A stretch of 64,000 bases of DNA. It comes from Actinoplanes auranticolor. Lineage in GTDB: Bacteria > Actinomycetota > Actinomycetes > Mycobacteriales > Micromonosporaceae. A program made the translations under genes and the position numbers. Of this stretch, positions 32,641 to 41,980 are shown piece by piece; the stretch's first letter is position 1, and each line of letters begins with the position of its first letter. A model generated the notes under the pieces. That model saw nothing but the letters and a program-made list of their open reading frames with translations. It searched no databases and had not been told where the DNA came from. The DNA is taken from assembly GCF_018332655.1 (NCBI RefSeq), contig NZ_BOQL01000058.1:1-64000 (forward strand), in the 5' to 3' direction.

Positions 32641-34071
32641 TTACCTCGGGACGACGCTTTCGATGGACCATTCTCGCCAGCCGTCCAGTTTGTCGGAGGC
32701 CGTCTGGAGCTGGTCGGCCACCGGGCCCGGGCCCGTCGAGCCCGCGGTCGTGCGGGCCGCCAGGGCCGAGCGGACGCTCAGTACCTCGCGCACCGACGGG
32801 TCGAGGTGTTCGCTGACCGTTTTGAGGTCCTCGTCCGAGACGTCCTCCAGCTCGCACTCGCGGGCCGCGCACAGCGCCACCAGGCGGCCGGTGATCTCGT
32901 GGGCGTCGCGGAACGGGACGTGCCTGCGGACCAGCCAGTCCGCCACCTCGGTGGCCAGCGAGAAGCCGACCGGGGCGGCCGCGGCCAGGCGGTCCACCCG
33001 GACCGTCATGGTCGAGATCATTCCGGCCAGGGCGGGCAGCAGCAGCTGCAGCGTGTCGATCGCGTCGAACGCCGGTTCCTTGTCCTCCTGCATGTCGCGG
33101 TCGTAGGTCAGCGGCAGGCCCTTGAGCATGGTCAGCACCGCGACCAGGCCGCCGATCAGCCGGCCGGCCTTGCCCCGGGCCAGCTCCGCGATGTCCGCGT
33201 TCTTCTTCTGCGGCATGATCGACGAGCCGGTGGCGAACGCGTCGTCGAGGATCACCCAGCCGAACTCCTGCGAGGTCCAGAGGACCACCTCCTCGCCGAG
33301 GCGGGACAGGTGCACGCCGATCAGGCCGGTGATGAAGAGGAACTCGGCCACGAAGTCGCGGTCCGACACCGCGTCCATCGAGTTCTGTGCCGGTGCCTTG
33401 AAACCCAGTTCCTTGGCCACCGCGCCCGGGTCCAGCGGCAGCGACGAGCCGGCCAGGGCGCCCGAGCCCAGCGGCGAGATCGCCGTGCGGGCGTCCCAGT
33501 CGCGCAGCCGGTCCAGGTCGCGCAGCAGCGGCTGGACGTGGGCCAGCAGCCAGTGGCCGAAGCTCACCGGCTGGGCGTGTTGCAGGTGGGTCATGCCCGG
33601 CGCGGGCGTGTCGAGGTGCCGGCCGGCCTGCTCCAGCAGCGCGTCCGCCAGCTCGACCACCGCGGCGGCCACCCCGCGGGCGTGGTCGCGCAGGTACATC
33701 CGCAGGTCGGTGGCGACCTGGTCGTTGCGGGAACGGCCCGCGCGCAGCTTGCCGCCCAGGGTGCCGAGGCGTTCGAGCAGGCCGCGTTCCAGCGCGGTGT
33801 GCACGTCCTCGTCCTCGACGGTCGGGCGGAACTCCCCCGCCGCGCACGCCGACTCCAGGTCGTCCAGCGCGGCCAGCATCTGGCCGAGCTCGTCGGCGTC
33901 GAGCAGACCCGCGCCGGCCAGGACGCGGGCGTGGGCCCGCGAGGCCGCGATGTCGTACGGCGCCAGGCGCCAGTCGAAATGCACGCTCACGCTCAGCCGG
34001 GCCAGGGCCTCCGCCGGTCCGCCGGCGAAACGGCCACCCCACAGCCTGGTCGGGCCTTCGGTCTCCGGCAC
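32641..34071 (-). CDS. argH: Argininosuccinate lyase
   Basis: This is the last step of arginine biosynthesis: argininosuccinate to arginine and fumarate. The 476-residue protein has TRLWGGRF at the start, AGRSRNDQV at 111-119 and the fumarase-superfamily signature GSSIMPQKKN at 282-291 with the catalytic Ser loop. The length is typical. It is separated from argG by dapE on the other strand, so it needs its own promoter in the 50-bp argH-dapE gap. Confidence 0.97.
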   Translation of the reverse strand: MPETEGPTRLWGGRFAGGPAEALARLSVSVHFDWRLAPYDIAASRAHARVLAGAGLLDADELGQMLAALDDLESACAAGEFRPTVEDEDVHTALERGLLERLGTLGGKLRAGRSRNDQVATDLRMYLRDHARGVAAAVVELADALLEQAGRHLDTPAPGMTHLQHAQPVSFGHWLLAHVQPLLRDLDRLRDWDARTAISPLGSGALAGSSLPLDPGAVAKELGFKAPAQNSMDAVSDRDFVAEFLFITGLIGVHLSRLGEEVVLWTSQEFGWVILDDAFATGSSIMPQKKNADIAELARGKAGRLIGGLVAVLTMLKGLPLTYDRDMQEDKEPAFDAIDTLQLLLPALAGMISTMTVRVDRLAAAAPVGFSLATEVADWLVRRHVPFRDAHEITGRLVALCAARECELEDVSDEDLKTVSEHLDPSVREVLSVRSALAARTTAGSTGPGPVADQLQTASDKLDGWREWSIESVVPR

Positions 34072-34108
34072 GCGCTCACTCCTTCAATTCGGTTCGGGGG
34101 ACCCACGA

Positions 34109-34114
34109 TAGGGT
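34109..34114 (+). promoter_or_regulatory. -10 hexamer TAGGGT 7 bp before dapE
   Basis: TAGGGT ends 7 bp before ATG 34122 and no ribosome site is present, so dapE is probably leaderless. Confidence 0.4.
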
Positions 34115-34121
34115 CCGTCCC

Positions 34122-35189
34122 ATGACGCTCGACCTGCACGATGATGTTGTCTCATTGACCCGCGCGCTCTGCGACATCCCCTCGGTCAGCGGGGACGAGG
34201 GCACCCTCGCGGATGCCGTCGAGGCCGCCCTGCGCAAGCTGGGACACCTCGAGGTGCTGCGCGACGGCGACGCCCTGGTGGCTCGCACGAACCTGGGCCG
34301 GGACAAGCGGATCGTGCTCGCCGGGCACCTGGACACCGTACCGATCAAGGACAATCTTCCCACCTGGACCACCGGCGAGGGCGACGCCCAGCTCCTGCAC
34401 GGGCGCGGCACCTGCGACATGAAGGCCGGCCTGGCCACCCAGCTGCGCATCGCCGCGACCGTGACCGATCCGCGCCACGACCTCACCTTCGTCTGCTACG
34501 ACAACGAGGAGGTCGCCTCGGTCAGGAACGGGCTCGGCCGGCTCGTGCGCAACCACCCCGACTGGCTGGCCGGCGACTTCGCCATCCTGGGCGAGCCCTC
34601 CAACAGCGGTGTCGAGGGCGGCTGCCAGGGCACCATGCGGGTGCGCATCACCCTGCGGGGCAAGGCCGCGCACACCGCGCGGGCCTGGCGCGGCATCAAC
34701 GCGATCCACGCCGCCGCCCCCGTGCTGGCCATCCTGAACGCCTACGAGCCGCGCCGGCCGGTCGTCGACGGGCTGCAGTACCACGAGGGCCTCAACGCCG
34801 TGAACATCCAGGGCGGCATCGCCGGCAACGTGCTGCCCGACGAGTGCGTCATCGACATCAACCACCGGTTCGCGCCGGACCGCAGCATCGCCGAGGCCTA
34901 CGCGTACCTGCAGGAGGTCTTCGCCGGCTACGAGCTGGAGATCCGCGACCAGGCCCCGGGCGCCCGCCCCGGCCTGGACCAGCCCGCGGCCGCCGAGTTC
35001 CTGGCCGTGGTGGGCAAGGAACCGGCGCCGAAGTTCGGCTGGACGGACGTGGCCCGCTTCGCCGAACTCGGCATCCCGGCGGTCAACTACGCCCCGGGCG
35101 ACCCGCTGCTCGCCCACACCGACGAGGAGTACGTGCCGGTCGCCGAGATCCGCGAATGCGAACGCGTCCTGGCCGCCTGGCTCTGCTGA
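34122..35189 (+). CDS. dapE: Succinyl-diaminopimelate desuccinylase
   Basis: This M20-family metallohydrolase acts in lysine/diaminopimelate synthesis for cell-wall peptides. The 355-residue protein has the zinc ligands in the expected order: AGHLDTVP, RGTCDMKAG, CYDNEEVAS (general base Glu), GEPS and a late His in LLAHTDEEY. It sits between argG and argH on the opposite strand. Other M20 peptidases (ArgE) are hard to exclude, but the VASVRNGLGRL segment and the wider family pattern favour DapE. Confidence 0.85.
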   Translation: MTLDLHDDVVSLTRALCDIPSVSGDEGTLADAVEAALRKLGHLEVLRDGDALVARTNLGRDKRIVLAGHLDTVPIKDNLPTWTTGEGDAQLLHGRGTCDMKAGLATQLRIAATVTDPRHDLTFVCYDNEEVASVRNGLGRLVRNHPDWLAGDFAILGEPSNSGVEGGCQGTMRVRITLRGKAAHTARAWRGINAIHAAAPVLAILNAYEPRRPVVDGLQYHEGLNAVNIQGGIAGNVLPDECVIDINHRFAPDRSIAEAYAYLQEVFAGYELEIRDQAPGARPGLDQPAAAEFLAVVGKEPAPKFGWTDVARFAELGIPAVNYAPGDPLLAHTDEEYVPVAEIRECERVLAAWLC

Positions 35190-35231
35190 ATGGCCTCGCT
35201 CCGCTCGGCGGGCACTGCGCCTCGGGTTGCG

Positions 35232-35257
35232 CCGCAGGATGGTCATTTGTCCTGCGG
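35232..35257. terminator. Stem-loop between convergent dapE and argG
   Basis: CCGCAGGA (35232-35239) pairs with TCCTGCGG (35250-35257), loop 10 nt. The right arm lies inside the last argG codons and the stop is in the loop. It is a plausible bidirectional terminator. Confidence 0.5.
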
Positions 35258-36487
35258 GCCAGCGTTTTTCTGGATTGCGCCGGGGATGGCGTACATGTGG
35301 GCGTAGGCGCGGGCCTGCTCGCCGGTCCACAGGGATGAGCCGTAGCCGTAGACGACGCCCTGCCGGGTTGCCGCGTCCAGCAGGCTGTACGGGCTGCGGC
35401 TGCCCAGCGGGATCACGTTGCCCTTCTGCAGCCGGATCCGCACCTCGCCGGTGACCCGGGTCTGGCTCGAGTCCAGGAACGCCCGGAAGTCGTCCAGGAT
35501 CGGGTCGTAGTAGACGGCCTCGTGCAGCAGGTCGCCGTACGTGTTGCCGAGCTGCAGCTTGGTCGCCTGCTGCCGGTTGCTCAGGGTCAGGCGCTCCAGC
35601 TCGCGGTGCGCCGCGATCAGGGTGAGCATGCCGGGGGCCTCGAAGCCGACCCGGGCCAGGTTGCCGACCATGGTCGAGCCCATGTGGATGCCCCGGCCGA
35701 CGCCGTGCTCGGCGGCCAACGTGTTCAGCGAGCGCAGGATCGCGTAGTTCGGCGCGTCCGGGCCGGTGCCCTCGATCGGGCTGCCGTCCAGCGTCGTCGC
35801 CGAGGTCACCTCGCCCTTCTCGAAGGCCAGGATCAGCTCGACGCCGTCCTCGGGAGCGTCCTTGATGGACTTCGTGCTCTCCCAGGCCTCCTCGGGCAGG
35901 TAGTCCCACGAGCCGTAGGTCTCCTTGCCGCCGATCGAGGTGCCGATCAGACCCTCGTTGATCGAGTACGTGGTGACCTTGTCGCTGGTCTCGAAACCGT
36001 GCTGCCGCAGGAAGTCGCGCTCGAACTCGCGGGTCAGCCGCTCGTCGCGGATCGGGGTGATGATCTCCAGCTGCGGGGCCAGCGCGCGGATCACCGAGTC
36101 GTAGCGCACGTGGTCGGCGCCGGCGCCGGTGGAGCCGTGCGCGATCGCGTCCGCGCCGTTGTCCAGCGCGCACTGCACGACCTTCTCCGCCTGCACCAGC
36201 CGCTCGGCGCCGACGCAGGACGGGTAGCCGCCGTTGCGCAGGTAGTTCGCCTTGACCGCGTACGTGACCACGCGCGCGTACAGCTCCTCGCGGGCGTCGA
36301 TGACGAAGTGCCGGGCCGAGCCGAGCTCCTCCGCGCGGGCCCGGACGACGTCACCCTCGCCGCTGTGCAGGCCGCCGGTGTCGACGTTGGCGGTGAGCAC
36401 CTCCCAGCCCTGCTCGCGCAGGGAGACCAGGGCGTACGAGGTGTCGAGGCCACCGGAGAAGGCGAGGACGATCTTGCGCTTGGACAT
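35243..36487 (-). CDS. argG: Argininosuccinate synthase, type-2 family
   Basis: This enzyme joins citrulline and aspartate with ATP. The 414-residue protein opens with the PP-loop VLAFSGGLDTSYA. It continues with LRNGGYPSCVGAER, YSINEGLIGTSIGGKETYGS, VGFEAPGMLTLIAAHRELE and LLHEAVYYDPILDDFRAFLD. This pattern matches the Bacteroidetes-type (type-2) synthases and not the classical actinobacterial ArgG (AYSGGLDTSV...). An AAGGAA site precedes ATG 36487. It lies downstream of an unidentified gene that follows argR, so both may have arrived together, replacing the native argG. Activity is expected to be the same. Confidence 0.92.
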   Translation of the reverse strand: MSKRKIVLAFSGGLDTSYALVSLREQGWEVLTANVDTGGLHSGEGDVVRARAEELGSARHFVIDAREELYARVVTYAVKANYLRNGGYPSCVGAERLVQAEKVVQCALDNGADAIAHGSTGAGADHVRYDSVIRALAPQLEIITPIRDERLTREFERDFLRQHGFETSDKVTTYSINEGLIGTSIGGKETYGSWDYLPEEAWESTKSIKDAPEDGVELILAFEKGEVTSATTLDGSPIEGTGPDAPNYAILRSLNTLAAEHGVGRGIHMGSTMVGNLARVGFEAPGMLTLIAAHRELERLTLSNRQQATKLQLGNTYGDLLHEAVYYDPILDDFRAFLDSSQTRVTGEVRIRLQKGNVIPLGSRSPYSLLDAATRQGVVYGYGSSLWTGEQARAYAHMYAIPGAIQKNAGPQDK

Positions 36488-36501
36488 CAGGATTTTCCTT
36501 A

Positions 36502-37380
36502 TCAGGACGCGGGGATCTCGAGGATGGGCACGAACGTCCGGCCCTCCTGGACGAGGTGGCCGGGGGCGAGCACGTAGTACGTGCACTCGCGGGCCTCGAT
36601 GGCCTTCTGCATGGCCCGCTGCCGCTCGTAGTCGAACGGGTCGAGCAGGAACGACGGCTCCGGCTCGGGCTCGGTGACCGGCACGGTGAAGTCGTTCTCG
36701 TAGACGAACGAGCCGGGCGAGGTGTGGAACGGCACGGTCGCGACCATGATGCGCAGCCGGCCGAAGCGGGTGTGCACGCGCAGGGCGCTGTTGTCGTACT
36801 GGGTGACACCGTCGAGCTTCTGCGCCTGGTACGCCGACAGCGCCAGCGCCTTGAGCGCCTTGCCCAGCCCGACGCTGGTCCACAGCGACCACAGCGACCA
36901 GCCGACCCAGGTGCCCGGGGCCGCACTGGGCGCGGCGCAGTAGCCGGCGATCGGGATCGGGCCGTTGTAGTCGCTCTGCTTGGCCTTGTCGAAGACCGCC
37001 CGCATGTGGCGCTTGGCGTCCGCATCGAAGGCGCTGGTCTCCAGCACCTCGGTGAACGACGACTGCGGCAGCGCGGCGATGACCGCGGCCGAGGGCATCA
37101 GGATCAGGTCGACCATCACCCACTGCGGCATCGGGATGCCCCGGTCGCCGAACGCGATGCCGTTCATCACGTTGAACAGGTTGAGGAACGCGCCGGTGTC
37201 CCAGCCCTTGTCCTCGGTCGTGTCGGTGAAGTCGAGCCAGCTCAGCTTGTGGCCGTACGGGGCCTCGTTGAGGAACGGGCGCAGCGACTCGTTGGACGCC
37301 AGGTAGAACTCCAGCCCGTGGTTCAGGAGCTTCTGCATGTTGTCGGCGAAGCCGGGGAAATGTGCCTCGACGGCGGTCAT
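36502..37380 (-). CDS. Unidentified protein inside the arginine operon
   Basis: I cannot assign a family to this 292-residue protein. It begins MTAVEAHFPGFADNMQKLL and has a Trp-rich middle (TWVGWSLWSLWTSVGLGKALKAL), then beta-rich VHTRFGRLRIMVATVPFHTSPGS and a charged end. The middle could be a membrane-associated helix; there is no signal peptide. Its ATG overlaps the argR stop (ATGA) and argG starts 14 bp after its end, so it is tightly bound into the operon. A role linked to the type-2 argG or to arginine supply is an inference from position only. Confidence 0.7.
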   Translation of the reverse strand: MTAVEAHFPGFADNMQKLLNHGLEFYLASNESLRPFLNEAPYGHKLSWLDFTDTTEDKGWDTGAFLNLFNVMNGIAFGDRGIPMPQWVMVDLILMPSAAVIAALPQSSFTEVLETSAFDADAKRHMRAVFDKAKQSDYNGPIPIAGYCAAPSAAPGTWVGWSLWSLWTSVGLGKALKALALSAYQAQKLDGVTQYDNSALRVHTRFGRLRIMVATVPFHTSPGSFVYENDFTVPVTEPEPEPSFLLDPFDYERQRAMQKAIEARECTYYVLAPGHLVQEGRTFVPILEIPAS

Positions 37381-37874
37381 GGTTGGCTCCCTTCGGGGTC
37401 GGCACGGCTCCAGGCCGTGAGCTTCTCGGCGAGCGCGGCGCCCGGCCCGTCACCGGCGTCGCGGGCCACCACGAGGATGGTGTCGTCGCCGGCGATGGTG
37501 CCGACGACGTCGGGCAGGCCCGAGCGGTCCAGCGCGCTGGCCAGGAACTGCGCCGCACCCGGCGGCACCCGCAGCACCACCAGGTTGCCGCTGACGTCGA
37601 CGGAGTTGAGCAGCTCGCGCAGCAGCCGGATGAGCCGGGCCGGGGCCTGCTCGACCGGGCGCAGGGCGGGCAGCCCGTCCTCGGGGATGACGTAGACCCC
37701 GCCGACCTTGACCGCCCGCAGCTCCTCCAGGTCGCGCGACAGCGTCGCCTGGGTGACCTGCACGCCGTCGACGGCCAGCAGGTCGGCGAGCTCGGTCTGC
37801 GACCGCACGGCCTTGTCCCGCACCAGCTCGACGATGCGCGCGTGCCGCGCCGCCCGCGTACCCGGCCCGGTCAT
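37377..37874 (-). CDS. argR: Arginine repressor
   Basis: ArgR represses arginine genes when arginine is plentiful. The 165-residue protein has the N-terminal winged HTH (RSQTELADLLAVDGVQVTQATLSRDLEELRAVKV) and the C-terminal arginine-binding trimer domain, with GTIAGDDTILVVARD near the end. ATG 37874 overlaps the argF stop. The likely operator is the palindrome upstream of argC. Confidence 0.95.
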   Translation of the reverse strand: MTGPGTRAARHARIVELVRDKAVRSQTELADLLAVDGVQVTQATLSRDLEELRAVKVGGVYVIPEDGLPALRPVEQAPARLIRLLRELLNSVDVSGNLVVLRVPPGAAQFLASALDRSGLPDVVGTIAGDDTILVVARDAGDGPGAALAEKLTAWSRADPEGSQP

Positions 37875-38794
37875 TGCTGGTCCAGCAGCCAGGTCAGCAG
37901 GGCCTTCTGGGCGTGCAGGCGGTTCTCGGCCTGGTCGAAGACCGCGCTCTGCGCGCCGTCCATCACCTCGTCGGTGATCTCCTCGCCGCGGTGCGCCGGC
38001 AGGCAGTGCAGCACGATCGCGTCGGGCGCGGCCGCGGCCAGCAGGTCCTTGTTGATCTGGTACGGCCGGAACGGCGTGTGCCGGTCGATGCCGTCGTCCT
38101 CCATGCCCATCGACGTCCACGCATCGGTGGCCAGCACGTGCGCGCCGGCCGCCGCCTCCCGCGGGTCCCGGAACACGGCGACCGAACCGCCGGTGCCCGC
38201 CGCGATCTCGGCCGCCCGGGTCACCACGGCCGGATCCGGGTCGAACCCCTCGGGAGCGGCCACCCGTACGTGCAGGCCCGCGGTCGCGCCGGCCAGCAGG
38301 TACGAGTGGGCCATGTTGTTCGCGGCGTCGCCCACGTAGGTCAGCGTGCGCCCGGCCGTGCCGCCCAGCCGCTCCCGGATGGTCTGCAGGTCGGCCAGCA
38401 GCTGGCAGGGGTGGAAGCCGGTGGTCAGCGCGTTGACCACCGGCACGTGCACGTCGGAGGCGAGCTCGGCCAGCCGCTCGTCGCCGGAGGTCCGGAAGAC
38501 GATCGCGGACACGTACCGGGAGACGACCCGGCCGGCGTCCAGCAGCGACTCACCGCGACCGAAGTGGGTGGCCTGGGTGTCCACCACGATGGCGTTGCCG
38601 CCCAGCTCGGGGATGCCGGTCTCGAACGACAGCCGGGTGCGCAGGCTGACCTTGTCGAAGAAGACGGCGACCGACCGCGGGCCCTCCAGCGGCCGGTACG
38701 CGAACCGGTCGGCCTTCATCGCGGCGGCCAGGTCGAGCACCGCGCTCTGCTCGGCGGGCGAGAGGTCGTCGTCGCGCAGGAAGTGGCGGGTCAC
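37871..38794 (-). CDS. argF: Ornithine carbamoyltransferase
   Basis: This enzyme forms citrulline from ornithine and carbamoyl phosphate. The 307-residue protein has the carbamoyl-phosphate motif as SLRTR (VSLRTRLSFE, about 50-59; most OTCs have STRTR), the late ornithine-site motif HCLPAHRGEE and the DxWxSMG loop TDAWTSMGME. The length is typical. Its ATG overlaps the argD stop by 4 bp and its own stop overlaps argR. Confidence 0.95.
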   Translation of the reverse strand: MTRHFLRDDDLSPAEQSAVLDLAAAMKADRFAYRPLEGPRSVAVFFDKVSLRTRLSFETGIPELGGNAIVVDTQATHFGRGESLLDAGRVVSRYVSAIVFRTSGDERLAELASDVHVPVVNALTTGFHPCQLLADLQTIRERLGGTAGRTLTYVGDAANNMAHSYLLAGATAGLHVRVAAPEGFDPDPAVVTRAAEIAAGTGGSVAVFRDPREAAAGAHVLATDAWTSMGMEDDGIDRHTPFRPYQINKDLLAAAAPDAIVLHCLPAHRGEEITDEVMDGAQSAVFDQAENRLHAQKALLTWLLDQQ

Positions 38795-39948
38795 TTGACG
38801 ACCTCCCCGAGCGCCGCGACGAACGCCTCGGCCTGGCCGGTGGTCAGGATCAGCGGCGGGGCCAGCCGGATCACGTCGGGCTGGATGGGATTCACCAGGA
38901 AGCCGGCCTCCTGCAGCGACTTCGCCACCTCCGCGGACACCGGCGCGGTGAGCTCGATGCCGAGCAGCAGCCCGGCCCCCCGCACGCCGGCGATCGCCGG
39001 GCTGTGCAGGCCCTCGACGCCGCGCCGGATCAGTTCGCCGACCCGCTTGACGTGATCGAGCAGGCCCTCGCCGGCGATGGTCCGGATGACGGCCAGGCCG
39101 GCCGCGCAGCTCACCGGGTTGCCGCCGAAGGTGGTGCCGTGCGAGCCGGGCCCGAACAGCTCCCCGGCCTTGCCGAAGGCGATGCAGGCACCCAGCGGCA
39201 GACCGCCGCCGAGACCCTTGGCCAGCGTCACGACGTCCGGCTCGACGCCCTCGCTCTGGTGGTGGAACCAGTGCCCGGTGCGCCCGATGCCGGTCTGCAC
39301 CTCGTCGAGCACCAGCAGCGTGCCGGTCGCGGTGCAGATCTCCCGGGCCGCGGTCAGGTACCCGGGCGGTGGCACGACCACGCCCATCTCACCCTGGATC
39401 GGCTCGAGGATGAGCATGGCGGTCTGCGTCGTGACGGCCGCGCGCAGGGCTTCGGCATCGCCGTACGGGACGTGGGTGACCTCGCCCGGCAGCGGCCGGA
39501 ACGGCTCCCGCTTGCCGGGCTGACCGGTCAGGGCGAGCGCCCCCATCGTGCGGCCGTGGAAGCCGCCCTCGGTGGCGACCACGTGGGTGCGCCCGGTCAG
39601 CCGGGACAGCTTGAACGCGGCCTCGTTGGCCTCCGCGCCCGAGTTGCTGAAGATCACCCGGCCGGGGCGCCCGGCCAGGGCCAGCAGCAGCTCGGCCAGG
39701 GCCAGCGGCGGCTCGGCGAGGTAGAGGTTGGAGACGTGGCCCAGGGTGGCGACCTGCTGGGAGACCGCGGCGACGATGGCCGGGTGGGCGTGGCCCAGGG
39801 CGTTCACCGCGATGCCGCCGAGCAGGTCGACGTACTCCTTGCCGTCCTCGGCGACCACGACGGCGCCGGAGCCGCTGATCAGGCCGAGCGACGGCGTGCC
39901 GTAGTTGTTCATCATGCTCTGCGACCACCGGTCGCGGAACGGGGTCAT
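38791..39948 (-). CDS. argD: Acetylornithine aminotransferase
   Basis: This PLP enzyme converts N-acetylglutamate semialdehyde to acetylornithine. The 385-residue class III aminotransferase has FSNSGAEANEAAFKL (PLP phosphate loop), LILEPIQGEMGV, VLDEVQTGIGRTG and the PLP-lysine region TLAKGLGGGLPLG. ATG 39948 overlaps the argB stop (ATGA). Confidence 0.95.
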   Translation of the reverse strand: MTPFRDRWSQSMMNNYGTPSLGLISGSGAVVVAEDGKEYVDLLGGIAVNALGHAHPAIVAAVSQQVATLGHVSNLYLAEPPLALAELLLALAGRPGRVIFSNSGAEANEAAFKLSRLTGRTHVVATEGGFHGRTMGALALTGQPGKREPFRPLPGEVTHVPYGDAEALRAAVTTQTAMLILEPIQGEMGVVVPPPGYLTAAREICTATGTLLVLDEVQTGIGRTGHWFHHQSEGVEPDVVTLAKGLGGGLPLGACIAFGKAGELFGPGSHGTTFGGNPVSCAAGLAVIRTIAGEGLLDHVKRVGELIRRGVEGLHSPAIAGVRGAGLLLGIELTAPVSAEVAKSLQEAGFLVNPIQPDVIRLAPPLILTTGQAEAFVAALGEVVK

Positions 39949-40811
39949 GACGGAACCACCATCGTGCCGAATCCTTCCGAGGTGAACACTTCGAGCAGCG
40001 TCGAGTGCGGCACGCGGCCGTCGACCACGTGCGCCGCGGGGACGCCGCCCTGCACCGCCCGCAGGCACGCCTCCATCTTCGGCACCATGCCGGACTGGAG
40101 GCTGGGCAGCAGCTTCTCCAGCGCGCCGGTGTCGATCTGCGAGGTGAGCGAGGAGGTGTCGGGCCAGTTGGTGTAGAGGCCGGGCACGTCGGTGAGCACG
40201 ACCAGCTTGCGGGCGCCGAGCGCGACGGCCAGGGCGGACGCGGCGGTGTCGGCGTTGACGTTGTGCACCAGGCCGTCGGCGTCGGGCGCGACGGTGGCGA
40301 CCACCGGGATGCGCCCGGCGGCGATCAGGTCGTCCACGGCCGAGGTGTCGACCTGCGCGACGTCGCCGACCTGGCCGATGTCGACCGGCTCACCGTCGAC
40401 CACCGCGTGCCGGCGCACGGCGGTGAACAGCCGGGCGTCCTCGCCGGACAGCCCGACGGCGAACGGGCCGTGCTCGTTGATCAGGCCGACCAGCTCGCGG
40501 CCGACCTGGCCGACCAGCACCATCCGGACGACGTCCATCGCCTCGGGGGTGGTGACCCGCAGGCCGCCGCGGAACTCGCTCTCGATGCCCAGCTTGCCGA
40601 GCATCGAGGAGATCTGCGGGCCGCCGCCGTGCACCACGACCGGCTTGATCCCGGCGTAGCGCAGGAAGACCATGTCGGCGGCGAAGGCCCGCTGCAGCTC
40701 GGGGTCGATCATCGCGTTGCCGCCGTACTTGATGACGACGGTGGTGCCGTGGAACCGTTCCAGCCAGGGCAGGGCCTCGATCAGGATGGCGGCCTTGTCG
40801 GAGGCGTTCAC
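39945..40811 (-). CDS. argB: Acetylglutamate kinase
   Basis: This is the second step of arginine synthesis. The 288-residue amino-acid-kinase-fold protein has VVIKYGGNAM (about 27-36), FLRYAGIKPVVVHGGGPQI and NADTAASALAVALGARKLVVLTDVPGLY. The N-terminal helix typical of arginine-inhibited hexameric enzymes is present (ILIEALPWLERFHG). GTG 40811 overlaps the argJ stop (GTGA). Confidence 0.95.
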   Translation of the reverse strand: MNASDKAAILIEALPWLERFHGTTVVIKYGGNAMIDPELQRAFAADMVFLRYAGIKPVVVHGGGPQISSMLGKLGIESEFRGGLRVTTPEAMDVVRMVLVGQVGRELVGLINEHGPFAVGLSGEDARLFTAVRRHAVVDGEPVDIGQVGDVAQVDTSAVDDLIAAGRIPVVATVAPDADGLVHNVNADTAASALAVALGARKLVVLTDVPGLYTNWPDTSSLTSQIDTGALEKLLPSLQSGMVPKMEACLRAVQGGVPAAHVVDGRVPHSTLLEVFTSEGFGTMVVPS

Positions 40812-41980
40812 GAGCTGTACGCCGAGTTCTCGTGCACGTACGCGTGCGACAGGTCCGTGGTGCGGATCGTCGCGGACATCTCGCCCTCGTGCAGGTGCAC
40901 GGTGAGGGTCACGTCCCGCCCGGTGAGGTCCACCTTGGACCGGTCGTCGGCGGCGGCCCCGCCCCGGCAGACCCACACGCCGTTGACGGCGACGTCGATG
41001 CGGTCCGGCGCGAAGGCGGCAGCCGTGGTGCCGACCGCGGCCAGGATCCGGCCCCAGTTCGGGTCGTTGCCGAACAGGGCGGTCTTGACCAGGTTGTTGC
41101 GGGCGACCGTACGCCCGACCTCGACCGCGTCGGCCTCGCTGGCCGCGCCCTGCACCTCGATGGCGATGTGCTTGGTGGCGCCCTCCGCGTCGTCGATCAG
41201 CTGCCGGGCCAGATCCTCGCAGACGGCGGTGACCGCGGCGGTCAGCTCCTCCTGGCTGGGCTGGACGTCGGAGGCGCCGCTCGCCAGCAACAGCACGGTG
41301 TCGTTGGTGGACATGCACCCGTCGGCGTCGATCCGGTCGAAGGTCAGCCGGGTCGCCTCGCGCAGCGCGGTGTCCAGCGTCTCCGAGCCGGCGACCGCGT
41401 CGGTGGTGAGCACCACGAGCATGGTGGCCAGGGCGGGAGCGAGCATGCCGGCGCCCTTGGCCATGCCGCCGACCGACCAGCCGTCGCCGCGGACGACCGC
41501 GTTCTTGGCCACGGTGTCGGTGGTCATGATGGCCTGGGCCGCGGCCGTGCCCCCGTCGGCGTTCAGGGACCTGACCGCGGCGGTGACGCCGGGCAGCAGC
41601 TTGTCCATCGGCAGCAGCTCGCCGATCAGGCCGGTCGAGCACACCGCGATGTCCCCGGCCCCGACCAGCAGCGGCTTCGGCCCGCCGCGCAGCACGGCGG
41701 CGGTGTGCTCGGCGGTGGCGTGCGTGTCCCGGAATCCCTGCGTGCCGGTGCAGGCGTTGGCGCCGCCGGAGTTGAGCACGACGGCCCGGACGACGCCGCC
41801 CTTGAGCACCTGCTGGCTCCACATCACGGGCGCGGCCTTGACCCGGTTGGCGGTGAAGACACCGGCCACGGTCGCGTCGGGGCCGTCGTTGACGACGAGC
41901 GCCACGTCGGGACCGCCGCCGGTCTTCAGCCCCGCGGCGACACCGCTGGCCCGGAACCCCTTGGGGGTGGTGATCGTCAC
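40808..41980 (-). CDS. argJ: Ornithine acetyltransferase, bifunctional ArgJ
   Basis: ArgJ recycles the acetyl group from acetylornithine to glutamate and in many organisms also uses acetyl-CoA. The 390-residue precursor contains the self-cleavage site LATML, with the N-terminal nucleophile Thr186, so it matures into two chains. GAGDIAVCSTGLIG and the terminal DLSHAYVHENSAYSS are family signatures. GTG 41980 overlaps the argC stop. Confidence 0.95.
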   Translation of the reverse strand: MTITTPKGFRASGVAAGLKTGGGPDVALVVNDGPDATVAGVFTANRVKAAPVMWSQQVLKGGVVRAVVLNSGGANACTGTQGFRDTHATAEHTAAVLRGGPKPLLVGAGDIAVCSTGLIGELLPMDKLLPGVTAAVRSLNADGGTAAAQAIMTTDTVAKNAVVRGDGWSVGGMAKGAGMLAPALATMLVVLTTDAVAGSETLDTALREATRLTFDRIDADGCMSTNDTVLLLASGASDVQPSQEELTAAVTAVCEDLARQLIDDAEGATKHIAIEVQGAASEADAVEVGRTVARNNLVKTALFGNDPNWGRILAAVGTTAAAFAPDRIDVAVNGVWVCRGGAAADDRSKVDLTGRDVTLTVHLHEGEMSATIRTTDLSHAYVHENSAYSS

